Below are positions 1-7,704 of a DNA stretch of 53,602 nt, one piece after another. This DNA comes from an uncultured Lachnospiraceae bacterium (GTDB taxonomy: Bacteria; Bacillota; Clostridia; Lachnospirales; Lachnospiraceae): the NCBI GenBank assembly GCA_947650005.1, contig CANSTU010000015.1, positions 1 through 53,602 of the forward strand. Reading direction: 5' to 3'. Position numbers and translations under genes: made by a program. The stretch's first letter is position 1. Each line of letters begins with the position of its first letter. The notes below the pieces were generated by a model, which did not search any database, was not told the origin of the DNA, and was given only the letters and a program-made list of their open reading frames with translations.

Positions 1-601
1 CCGTTGTAACGGACGCTCCTGCGGACTGTCAGATATTGTTCCTCAAGGTTGATGTCCTGCCATGTCAGTCCTGCAACTTCCCCAAGCCTGAGACCTGCGA
101 AAGAGGATATCTGTACGGGCAGGATGGCATCTTTACTTCGTTTGCCAAGCTGTGCAATCAGCTTTGGCACTGTTTAAATGACAGTGGCTTGACCTTGCCG
201 TTGTCGGTGGCCGTTTCTTCCACAAATAAGTCCATATTGTCCTTTTTATACCTCATGACCACATATTGCATGGGATTGAATATAATGTACTGTTTCGTGA
301 ACACCGCAAAGCGGTATGACTGCTGTAATACTGCAGAAAATGACTTACATAGTCTTTGGAATATCCTTTTAGAAATAAAATCTTCAATCGTGCCTCCAAA
401 AGACACGATATCCATGAACTGCCGTAAATGTCCCGAAGTAACCATTTTTAGCTTTCATCTGCTTACAGGGTGCTGTTTCATGCGATTGATCACCTGAAGA
501 TAAGTAACGACAGTGCCATTGCTTAATGTGCCTATCTTTAATTCCTCTTCCGCCCATGTGTCAATCAACTGCCCAAACGTGATATTGTCCGCCTTTGCCA
601 T
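1..601 (-). pseudogene. Degenerate tyrosine recombinase (integrase), 3' end outside window
   Basis: On the minus strand an ATG at 601, behind a good AAGGAG site, opens a typical integrase N-terminus (MAKADNITFGQLIDTW). An in-frame TGA at about 455 interrupts it. The same frame then resumes with the SAM-like core-binding region (FSAVLQQSYRFAVFTKQ, FNPMQYVV). Near 161-167, at a short T run, one base appears to be lost: the frame shifts, and the beginning of the catalytic domain (SSFAGLRLGEVAGLTW, with the first catalytic Arg) is readable only in another frame down to base 1. A nonsense codon plus a frameshift mean it cannot make a full recombinase. It resembles integrases of Clostridial conjugative elements, so it is probably the relic edge of an integrated element lying to the left of the window. 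Confidence 0.75.
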
Positions 602-718
602 AAGCGTTTCTCCTTTCGAATGAACGCATTTCTGTGTATGCAATCCATTGAACAGATAGGGCAGCCGGAACTGGTGGAATGCTTTCTGCAAATAAGGATA
701 GCATAAAATCCGCATCAA

Positions 719-1207
719 TCAGGAGAGTCGTCTAGCAGAATTTATTTCCTTCCGGTGCTGCAGATGGATACCGATATGGCCGATGCCCAGGAGAGCGGCG
801 GAGAGAGGCATCCATATGACCCTGCCATATATGCCGAGCAGGAAAAAAGCGAGGACGGGCAATGAGGCGCCTGCAACGGGGATACCCAAAAGGCTGCTAT
901 AAAAATCGCTCAGTTTTCGTTCGCTTTTAAAGTATCTGATCCACCAAAATTCATACATACTCATGAGAAGAAAGGCTGCGATCAGCCACCACGTCCATGA
1001 CGTCCATGGTCGTAGATTGAAATCAGAAAACAGGAGAGCACAGCAACAAGTCAATACTTCCCCAATCCGCTCAAAAAACAGAAGGACTTTGCTCTCATGT
1101 TCAGAGGAATAATTCTGCGGAAGATTTCTGGTCCAAATGAGATTGGGGATGAATAACAGCAGCAGAAACAGCAGTCCGATATACGAAAATCCGATGTGGC
1201 CCATCAT
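719..1207 (-). CDS. Small integral membrane protein, unknown function
   Basis: A 162-residue hydrophobic protein with about four predicted membrane segments (roughly residues 5-25, 50-65, 72-90 and 115-145), rich in Trp, Phe and Leu, and no signal peptidase site. I do not recognise the family. The start is ATG at 1207, preceded in the reverse direction by an AGGAGG-like site (AAAGGAGGGAACCAAATG). The protein lies between the integrase relic and the divergent ddl gene. Its termination codon abuts the upstream part of the integrase region, so it could be cargo of a decayed element or a host gene next to the insertion site. Codon use looks like that of its neighbours. Confidence 0.6.
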   Translation of the reverse strand: MMGHIGFSYIGLLFLLLLFIPNLIWTRNLPQNYSSEHESKVLLFFERIGEVLTCCCALLFSDFNLRPWTSWTWWLIAAFLLMSMYEFWWIRYFKSERKLSDFYSSLLGIPVAGASLPVLAFFLLGIYGRVIWMPLSAALLGIGHIGIHLQHRKEINSARRLS

Positions 1208-1383
1208 TTGGTTCCCTCCTTTGGTATGGCAAACGCAGGAATGGTCCTGCGGCCTGCTGCGCTTCCCTGGGATGTCAGGAGTATTTTACATGAGCGGGGT
1301 ATCTTTTGCAAGAACCAGAGCCATCCATGCTAGAGCGACGGCATCTAAACCGTTGCCATCTTATCCGTATGCCTATATGCCGG

Positions 1384-1521
1384 CAATCCGCAACCGTTCG
1401 CCCGCCCTTCCCTTCATGGCCCATTAGGATCCCGGCCGCAGAGGCGTGTTTTGGGGGAGAGGGTGGCGGCCGGGATCCTAATGGGCCATGAAGGGAAGGG
1501 CGGGCGAACGGTTGCGGATTG
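1384..1521. repeat. 56-bp perfect inverted repeat with 26-nt loop
   Basis: Left arm 1384-1439 and right arm 1466-1521 are exact reverse complements over 56 bp and are separated by 26 nt (1440-1465). It sits in the 498-bp region 1208-1705 between the divergent membrane protein gene and ddl. The rest of that region holds only a candidate ddl promoter. No T-run follows, so it is not an ordinary terminator. It carries no transposase, and I see no target-site duplication at its borders. As RNA it would be a very stable rod. Confidence 0.93.
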
Positions 1522-1606
1522 CTTCCACCAAGCATAGAACCTCGTAAAAAGGAGCACAATCTGAGGGAAAAGAAGCATTTTTTGCATTCTATAATGGGAA
1601 GGTTTG

Positions 1607-1615
1607 TGCTATACT
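1607..1615 (+). promoter_or_regulatory. Possible extended -10 promoter for ddl
   Basis: TGC directly followed by TATACT forms an extended -10 about 90 nt before ddl. No good -35 is visible at 16-18 nt. A second TATAAT-like hexamer lies at 1590-1595. Weak support. Confidence 0.35.
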
Positions 1616-1705
1616 GTCCGGAAAGGGTGTATAAATGGCCCGATGAAGAAATAAGGTAAATATATAGGCCCTCTGCGGCCAAAATGAGGAAAGGAGCCAC
1701 CTTCC

Positions 1706-2749
1706 ATGGATATCGTGGTATTGGGCGGCGGGATCAGCACGGAGAGAGACGTTTCCCTGGCATCCAGCCGTATGATTTATGAGGCATTGAAGAAAAACGG
1801 ACACAGGGTCATCCTCCTGGACGTGTACCTGGGCTATGAAGGAGACTGCAAAAATATTTTTGAAGCGAAAAAGGATTGGGCGGCGGATATCGGAGGGATT
1901 ACGGAGAGCAATCCGGATATCGATCAGATCAAGGCGCTGCGAAAGGACGGGGGACGGAGTTATTTCGGACCGCATGTATTGGAGATCTGCCAGATGGCCG
2001 ATGTGGTATTTTTGGGGCTCCATGGGGAGGATGGGGAGAACGGGAAGGTGCAGGCGGCCTTTGACCTGCTGGGGATCCGTTATACGGGAACGGACTACGT
2101 GAGTTCCGCCCTATCCATGGATAAGAGCCTTGCCAAGGAGATTTTCCGCCAGTATAATATTCCCACGCCTGCGGGGATCCATCTGAAGAAGGGAGAGGAG
2201 AGCCGAATGGGAGAGGTGCCCTTTCCCTGCATCGTCAAATCTTGTCGGGGCGGTTCCAGCGTGGGAGTGTGCATTGCCGGAAATGAGACGGACTATGAGA
2301 AGGCAGTGGAGGAGGCTTTTCGCTACGACGATGAGGCGATCGTGGAGCAATATATCGAGGGACGGGAATTTTCCTGCGCTGTGATCGATGGAAAGGCGTT
2401 GCCTGTGATCGAGATCGCGCCTCTGAGCGGCTTTTATGATTATAAAAATAAATACCAGGCAGGTTCCACCGTGGAAACCTGTCCGGCCGACTTGGAAGAG
2501 GGGAAGGTGCGGGAGATTCAGGAGATTTCTGAGCGGGTTTTCGGAGCCCTTCGGCTGAAAAAGTATGCCCGTATGGATTTCATGATGGCACAGGACAAAA
2601 CGGTGTATTGCCTGGAGGCCAACACCTTGCCCGGCATGACGCCCACGTCCCTCATTCCCCAGGAAGCGGCGGCTGTGGGGGTGGACTTCGGTGCGTTGTG
2701 CGAGTGGATCATTGAGCTTGCCCTGGAAAGTGAAGAAAAGACGCCGTAG
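1706..2749 (+). CDS. ddl: D-alanine--D-alanine ligase
   Basis: ATP-grasp ligase of 347 residues that makes D-Ala-D-Ala for peptidoglycan in the cytoplasm. Visible motifs are the N-terminal GGGISTERDVS loop (residues 7-17), GLHGEDGENGKVQ (104-116), the ATP-binding RGGSSVGV stretch (181-188), the omega-loop FYDYKNKY (243-250) typical of D-Ala rather than D-lactate ligases, and the Mg-binding EANTLPGMT (304-312). Length is normal. The ATG at 1706 follows GGAG at 9 nt. murF starts 77 nt downstream, so the two enzymes that make and attach the dipeptide are encoded in series. A 56-bp perfect hairpin lies upstream. Confidence 0.95.
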   Translation: MDIVVLGGGISTERDVSLASSRMIYEALKKNGHRVILLDVYLGYEGDCKNIFEAKKDWAADIGGITESNPDIDQIKALRKDGGRSYFGPHVLEICQMADVVFLGLHGEDGENGKVQAAFDLLGIRYTGTDYVSSALSMDKSLAKEIFRQYNIPTPAGIHLKKGEESRMGEVPFPCIVKSCRGGSSVGVCIAGNETDYEKAVEEAFRYDDEAIVEQYIEGREFSCAVIDGKALPVIEIAPLSGFYDYKNKYQAGSTVETCPADLEEGKVREIQEISERVFGALRLKKYARMDFMMAQDKTVYCLEANTLPGMTPTSLIPQEAAAVGVDFGALCEWIIELALESEEKTP

Positions 2750-2794
2750 GCATGGGCGGAGATGGAAGGATCGTTTCATTCCCCCTGATTTGTA

Positions 2795-2826
2795 TGCGCG
2801 TTAAAGCGCGCAGATGGGAGGCAAGC
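2795..2826 (+). promoter_or_regulatory. Stem-loop/Shine-Dalgarno leader module of murF
   Basis: TGCGCG (2795-2800) pairs with CGCGCA (2807-2812) around a 6-nt loop. The tail GATGGGAGGCAAGC then runs straight into the ATG at 2827. Member of the hairpin-SD family described in the findings; the stem ends 14 nt before the start codon. Confidence 0.75.
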
Positions 2827-4197
2827 ATGAAGAACATGACATTGGAAAATATTGCGGCGGCCTGCCAAGGGAAGCTGGTGGGAGCGGATATTCCACAGGC
2901 ACAGGCGGTCGGCGTGACCACGGATTCCAGAAAGGCGGAGCCGGGTTGTCTATTCATTGCCCTGCGGGGAGAGAGGACGGATGGGCATCGGTTTATAGAA
3001 GATGTGCTCAAAAATGGTGCGCTGGGTGTGGTATGTGAAAGGCTTCCCGAGCATCCTGAGGGCCCCTGTATCCTGGTGGAGGACTGTTTTGCGGCCCTGC
3101 GGCAGATCGGGGAATTCTATCGGCAGCAGTTGGATGTGCGCTTGGTGGGCATCACTGGAAGCGTAGGGAAGACCAGCACCAAGGAATTTGTGGCCTCGGT
3201 GCTGGCGCAGAAATATAAGGTACACAGAACGAAAGGAAACTATAATAACGAAATTGGCGTGCCCTTAACCGTCCTGGCCATGCCGGAGGATACTCAGGTG
3301 GCTGTCCTGGAGATGGGGATCAATCATTTCGGGGAGATGCATAATCTGAGCCGGATTGCCAGGCCGGATATCTGTATCATGACGAACATCGGCCAATGCC
3401 ATTTGGAATATCTGGGAAGCCGGGAAGGGATTCTGCGGGCGAAATCGGAGATCTTCGACTTCATGGCGGAGGACGGAACCGTGTGCGTGAACGGGGACGA
3501 TGATCTGCTCGCCGGGCTCCGGGAGGTGAAGGGAAAGGAGCCGCTCACCTTCGGGAGGAATCCAAAGAATAGGATTTGGGCGGAGGATGTGGTGAATAAG
3601 GGACTGTTCGGGAGCGAGGCCGTAATCCGCCTCGGGCAGGAACGCCTTCCGGTACGGATACCGCTTCCGGGAGAGCATATGGTCTATAATGCGCTGGCAG
3701 CAGCCGCTGCAGGAAGCCTGCTGGGGCTTTCCGGAGAAGAGATCTGCCGGGGAATCGCTGCGGTGAGCGCCACGAAGGGAAGAAGCCATGTGATCCGGCT
3801 GGAGGATTGGGTTCTAATCGACGACTGTTATAACGCGAATCCGGTTTCCATGGAGGCGGCCCTCGATCTGCTGTGTTTGGCGGAGGGCAGAACGGTGGCC
3901 ATCCTGGGGGATATGTTTGAGCTGGGAGAAAAGGAAAGACAGATGCATGGACGGGTGGGTCGTTATGCGGCTGAAAAAGGGGTGGACTGTATCCTGGCCG
4001 CTGGCAGCCTTTCTTGTTCCCTGTGCGGGGAGGCAGAGAAGTACGGCTGCAGGGAGGTTCATCATTTTGAGGATAGGGATAGCTTGATGGAAGCCCTGGA
4101 CGGCTTGCTTTTTCCGGGAGATACGATCCTGGTGAAGGCTTCCCATGGCATGGGGTATGAGAAAATCGTGGAAATGCTCTGTGAAAGAAAAGTGTGA
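2827..4197 (+). CDS. murF: UDP-N-acetylmuramoyl-tripeptide--D-alanyl-D-alanine ligase
   Basis: Adds D-Ala-D-Ala to UDP-MurNAc-tripeptide, the last cytoplasmic amino acid step of the peptidoglycan precursor. The 456-residue protein has the Mur ligase order: N-terminal substrate domain, P-loop GITGSVGKTSTKE (108-120), the KGNYNNEIGVP signature (136-146), then a C-terminal Mur ligase domain with DDCYNANP. An upstream in-frame start at 2752 exists, but ATG 2827 is preferred because the hairpin-SD module with GGGAGG ends exactly in front of it and the residues after it match the family N-terminus. It directly follows ddl, which makes its substrate. Confidence 0.95.
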   Translation: MKNMTLENIAAACQGKLVGADIPQAQAVGVTTDSRKAEPGCLFIALRGERTDGHRFIEDVLKNGALGVVCERLPEHPEGPCILVEDCFAALRQIGEFYRQQLDVRLVGITGSVGKTSTKEFVASVLAQKYKVHRTKGNYNNEIGVPLTVLAMPEDTQVAVLEMGINHFGEMHNLSRIARPDICIMTNIGQCHLEYLGSREGILRAKSEIFDFMAEDGTVCVNGDDDLLAGLREVKGKEPLTFGRNPKNRIWAEDVVNKGLFGSEAVIRLGQERLPVRIPLPGEHMVYNALAAAAAGSLLGLSGEEICRGIAAVSATKGRSHVIRLEDWVLIDDCYNANPVSMEAALDLLCLAEGRTVAILGDMFELGEKERQMHGRVGRYAAEKGVDCILAAGSLSCSLCGEAEKYGCREVHHFEDRDSLMEALDGLLFPGDTILVKASHGMGYEKIVEMLCERKV

Positions 4198-4213
4198 GTG
4201 AGATTTGTTCTCT

Positions 4214-4271
4214 GCGCGTCTCAAAGTTCCCATTGATTAAAATGCCGCTTGCGCGGCGGAATGAGAGGAAA
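4214..4271 (+). repeat. 58-bp intergenic repeat, copy 1
   Basis: Identical at 54 of 58 positions to 31567-31624. It covers a short unpaired section, TGATTAAAAT, the GCCGC/GCGGC hairpin and the GGAATGAGAGG ribosome binding site. It lies just after murF and ends two bases before the start of the PucR-like gene. The four differences lie in its first 24 bases; the hairpin and SD half is identical. Confidence 0.9.
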
Positions 4272-4272
4272 A
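4244..4272 (+). promoter_or_regulatory. Stem-loop/Shine-Dalgarno leader module of the PucR-like gene
   Basis: GCCGC (4244-4248), TTGC loop, GCGGC (4253-4257), then a 15-nt tail GGAATGAGAGGAAAA and ATG at 4273. Same module type as at 31597 and 10719. Confidence 0.8.
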
Positions 4273-5910
4273 ATGAGCGTAACGGTGTCCGATATCTTGC
4301 GGCTTCCCTGCCTGAAGGGGGCGCGGGTGGTGGCCGGGCAAAAAAGCCTTCAAAAGGTGCTTACCAGCATTTCGGTCCTGGAATATACGGATCCCTCTAA
4401 CCTACAGAAAGAGATCTTCGACAGGATCGATTTCCTGGACGGAGAAATCGTGATCACCGCGTTCGCGGGAATTGCGGAGGATGTGGAGCGGCAGTGCGCC
4501 AACGTCCGTCGTCTGGCCTCTGCGGGCGAAGTGGGCTTGATCCTTTATTATGTGGGCATTCTCATGCCGCGGGTGGACAGAAGGCTCATAGAACTGGCGG
4601 ATTCCCTGGATTTCATCCTGATCGTCATGCCCGAGGGACGCATGGATCTGCGGTACAGCGAAGCCATTGTGGAGATCATGGGAACGATTTTTGAGGAGCA
4701 GAAGGCGGAGGTTTCCATCGTGAGCGACGTCCTGGAGCAGGTGTCCAGGCTTCCGGACTACCGGAGGACCGTGGATACGGTGCTACAGATCATCAGAGAG
4801 CGGCTGCGGGTATCCTTGATCCTGCTGGACGGGCAGGAACGCATTCTGGGACAGGCCATGTGGCCAGCCTCTCTGGAATTGGACATGGGAGAATTACTGG
4901 ATGCTTTGGCAGTGCCCGCCGCGCAAACGGATATCCTCATGGAAGACGGTTCCTCGTTATCCGGAAACAGACAGCCATCCTGCGCGGCCCTTCCAGGACT
5001 GCGCTGGGCTTGGCATTGTCCTTTGGGCCTGCACCATTCTCCCATGTCTCTATGTCTGGTGAAGGACGGAGAGCCGCTTTCCGAAGGGCTGGTGGGACAG
5101 ATTACGGAAACCGTCCGGCTCGCCGTGAATATCTGGAGCAGGCGGCATGCCGAGGTGAACGAAGCGGAGCTGGTTCAGGCCATTCTTCAGGATGAACCGT
5201 TGAAGATGAGACGGCTTGCCGAGATTTTCCACATCGATATCGCCTCCGTGAATGCCATGTGGGTAGCCCGGTGGGAAGGGGAGGGCGCGGAAAAGAACGG
5301 CAGAGATGCGCTAAGACAGCTGCGGGACGGATTGAAGCAATGGTGTAATACGGTAATATCCGAGATCTATGAGGGATATGTGGTGGTATTCATGGACTGG
5401 CCGGATACCGCGCCGGATGCGTCCCGGCTTGCGGAATCGGTTCTGGAGGACATGCCTTCTAGAAGGGGAAAAGGCTATCTCGTGCGCTGCCACCAGTTGG
5501 CGGATACATCTGACGTGAGGAAAGCCTTTCTGCTGATTCGGGAACACCTGGCGGATGCGGGACGCATCTGGCCGAAGAAGCGCTGTTATACCCTTCAGGA
5601 AATGGACTATGCCGTCCAGTGTCGCCTGCTCCTGGAAGAAGGGGAGGAGGCGGTGTCCGCCGCCATGCTGCCACTTTCCCTTCTGGAAGCGGGAGGGGAA
5701 GGCATGCAGCTGGCGCATACCCTGTGCACCTGGCTGTTGGATGCGGACGGAAGCACTGCCCGATGTGCTGAATTTCTATTTTTGCACCGCAATACCATTA
5801 AATACCGCCTGGGATGTATCCGGGAACGGCTGGGGTATCCTGCGGATAAGCTCCCGGAGCAGCTCTTTTTGTACCGTGCGGCAGCTTTGAGACGGCTGAT
5901 GAAGGGATGA
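4273..5910 (+). CDS. PucR-family transcriptional regulator
   Basis: A 545-residue cytoplasmic regulator. Residues about 3-125 resemble the PucR N-terminal sensor domain (starting VSDILRLPCLKGARVVAG, with LEYTDP). The middle is a degenerate GAF-like region, and the last 60 residues form the PucR C-terminal helix-turn-helix (RCAEFLFLHRNTIKYRLGCI). The family often controls purine, allantoin, GABA or other amide catabolism. No such genes are adjacent, but an NCS1 permease, DUF917 and HyuA cluster lies 10 kb downstream and could be a target (inference). ATG 4273 is chosen over upstream in-frame codons because the GAGAGG site precedes it at the right distance. Its 3' end converges with the response regulator gene. 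Confidence 0.85.
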   Translation: MSVTVSDILRLPCLKGARVVAGQKSLQKVLTSISVLEYTDPSNLQKEIFDRIDFLDGEIVITAFAGIAEDVERQCANVRRLASAGEVGLILYYVGILMPRVDRRLIELADSLDFILIVMPEGRMDLRYSEAIVEIMGTIFEEQKAEVSIVSDVLEQVSRLPDYRRTVDTVLQIIRERLRVSLILLDGQERILGQAMWPASLELDMGELLDALAVPAAQTDILMEDGSSLSGNRQPSCAALPGLRWAWHCPLGLHHSPMSLCLVKDGEPLSEGLVGQITETVRLAVNIWSRRHAEVNEAELVQAILQDEPLKMRRLAEIFHIDIASVNAMWVARWEGEGAEKNGRDALRQLRDGLKQWCNTVISEIYEGYVVVFMDWPDTAPDASRLAESVLEDMPSRRGKGYLVRCHQLADTSDVRKAFLLIREHLADAGRIWPKKRCYTLQEMDYAVQCRLLLEEGEEAVSAAMLPLSLLEAGGEGMQLAHTLCTWLLDADGSTARCAEFLFLHRNTIKYRLGCIRERLGYPADKLPEQLFLYRAAALRRLMKG

Positions 5911-5958
5911 GATCGATAACCGGTTCCGGCGGAAGGAGAAGGACAATTGGCCTTCCTC

Positions 5959-7599
5959 TTATTCCTGTAGGCCGGAAACAAAGAATTTCCTGCGGTATTC
6001 GGCGGGAGTGATGCCGACCACTTTCTTAAAGGTGCGGGAAAAGTGGGGAGAGGATTCATAACCCACTTGGAATCCGATTTCATTGATTTTCAGCGCAGGT
6101 TCAGCCAGCAGTTCCTTTGCCCGTTCGATTCTCTGTCCGGTGATATAGGTTCCCAGTTTCTGTCCGGTGAGCTGTTTATAAATATGGGAAAGGTAAACGG
6201 GATTCAAATAGACCTGTTCAGCCAGGGCGGTCAGGGTGATTTCTTCATTCAGATGTTCCTGGATGTAGGTATGAATGGTCTGCAGGGTTTTGTTATAACG
6301 CCGTGTCCGCTCCTCGTCCTGCGTTTCCATGAGCCAGCCTCCCACACGATAGAGGGTTTCCGATAAAGAGGAGGCGCCCTTTTCGTAGGGCTCGTAGAAG
6401 ATGGACATGCTTCGAAAACTTTCAAGGAAGTCGTTCTGTCTTCCGGTCTTATAGATGGTATTCAGAAACAGCGTCCTGAGGTTGTTCAGAAGAAACGCCT
6501 GCTGTTCGCTGCCGTAGGGCACTGTCGGCCGCAGAAGGCTTTCCAGCAGTCCCAGAAAGCTGTCCGCGTTTTCCCGCACCAGGCAGAATTCCAGCTGCTG
6601 CAGCTGTTGTAACAGGCGTTCGTAATCGGAAGCGGCAGCTGTCACGGCATAAAAGTCGGTATTGCTGAGTACCATTTCTTCATTTTTCCCCATCCTGTAT
6701 TTGAGCAGAAACAGCATCTTGCGTCCGTAGGCGGCGAACTGCCCGAAGGAAAAGGGCGAAGGTTCCAGCAGCAGGGAAAGGGATATTTCCCTGTTTCGCA
6801 TGCAATAATGAAATTTTTCTGCAGAACCGTTTATAAAGGAACAAAAGGAATCTGCGGGCTCATCCGTTGCGGATTGGATCAACCAAAGCAGATATTGTGG
6901 GTCATCTGAAAAAATCGGGGTACATATGGCCCGCTGAGCCAGGCAGTTTTGAAAAATCACATGAATCTCTATCAGGGAAGAGGGCAGCTCTATGGGGCTT
7001 GCTGCCAGGGGAGGGCGGTCTAAGCGGCAGCCGACCAGAAAAAAGGGCTTTTCTTCGCAAAGGGATAAGCCGAGCCTTTGGGCATCGTCCATGCAGCAGG
7101 ATATCTCGGAATCGGGCGTGGAAGGAGATTTCAGGAGATTGTTCAAAAATGTCTGTTGCAGCATGGGACGAACCCTCTGCAGCTCGTTTTCCAGCTGTTT
7201 TGTCCAGTTTTTTTCACGAGAATCCCGTTCCAGACGAAGGATGCATTCAGACACAGCATCGATCAGGGGCTCATCTCCCTGGCTTTTTAAAATGTAAAAA
7301 TCACAGTGATAGGCCAAAGCGGTTTGTGCGTAATCAAATTCGCTGTAGCCGGAAAGAATGATGGTTCGGCAGTCCGGCCATCTTTTTTTGATTTCGGATA
7401 CCAAATCGAGCCCGTTGGTGACCGGCATATCGATGTCCGTGATGAGGATATCCATGCGATAGCGGGTGAAGAGTTCCAGGGCCTCGGGAGCGGAATAGGT
7501 GCGGTAGACCTCAAGGGAAATATCGGAAATAGAGGAAAAGGTACGGTAGAGCCCATCGGCAATATGTCTTTCATCGTCAACGATCAGCAATTTATACAT
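5959..7599 (-). CDS. YesN-type response regulator, REC plus AraC helix-turn-helix
   Basis: 546 residues. The N-terminal receiver domain (about 1-120) has the acidic pair Asp8/Asp9, the phosphoacceptor Asp55 in ITDIDMP and the usual Lys in YILKS. A long, weakly conserved middle region follows. The C-terminal 100 residues form two AraC-type helix-turn-helix units (ITLTALAEQVYLNPVYLSHI and INEIGFQVGYESSPHFSRTF). It is the partner of the kinase gene just upstream on the same strand (105-nt gap). It probably controls the divergent binding-protein/permease operon that starts near 9.6 kb, as is usual for YesM/YesN systems. Start ATG 7599 has GGAGAGG in front. Confidence 0.9.
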   Translation of the reverse strand: MYKLLIVDDERHIADGLYRTFSSISDISLEVYRTYSAPEALELFTRYRMDILITDIDMPVTNGLDLVSEIKKRWPDCRTIILSGYSEFDYAQTALAYHCDFYILKSQGDEPLIDAVSECILRLERDSREKNWTKQLENELQRVRPMLQQTFLNNLLKSPSTPDSEISCCMDDAQRLGLSLCEEKPFFLVGCRLDRPPLAASPIELPSSLIEIHVIFQNCLAQRAICTPIFSDDPQYLLWLIQSATDEPADSFCSFINGSAEKFHYCMRNREISLSLLLEPSPFSFGQFAAYGRKMLFLLKYRMGKNEEMVLSNTDFYAVTAAASDYERLLQQLQQLEFCLVRENADSFLGLLESLLRPTVPYGSEQQAFLLNNLRTLFLNTIYKTGRQNDFLESFRSMSIFYEPYEKGASSLSETLYRVGGWLMETQDEERTRRYNKTLQTIHTYIQEHLNEEITLTALAEQVYLNPVYLSHIYKQLTGQKLGTYITGQRIERAKELLAEPALKINEIGFQVGYESSPHFSRTFKKVVGITPAEYRRKFFVSGLQE

Positions 7600-7704
7600 C
7601 GTCCTCTCCTTTCATTTCAATAACCATGCCTTTTTGTAACCTGCAAATTTGGGCTGCAGGCATAAATTCATGGTTGAAAAGTGGCTGCAAAAATATTTTT
7701 CAAT

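Noticed and set aside
1275-1700. Minus-strand ORF of 141 codons across the 1.4-kb hairpin
   Set aside because: Low complexity produced by the inverted repeat, no SD, no family resemblance, and it covers the ddl promoter region.
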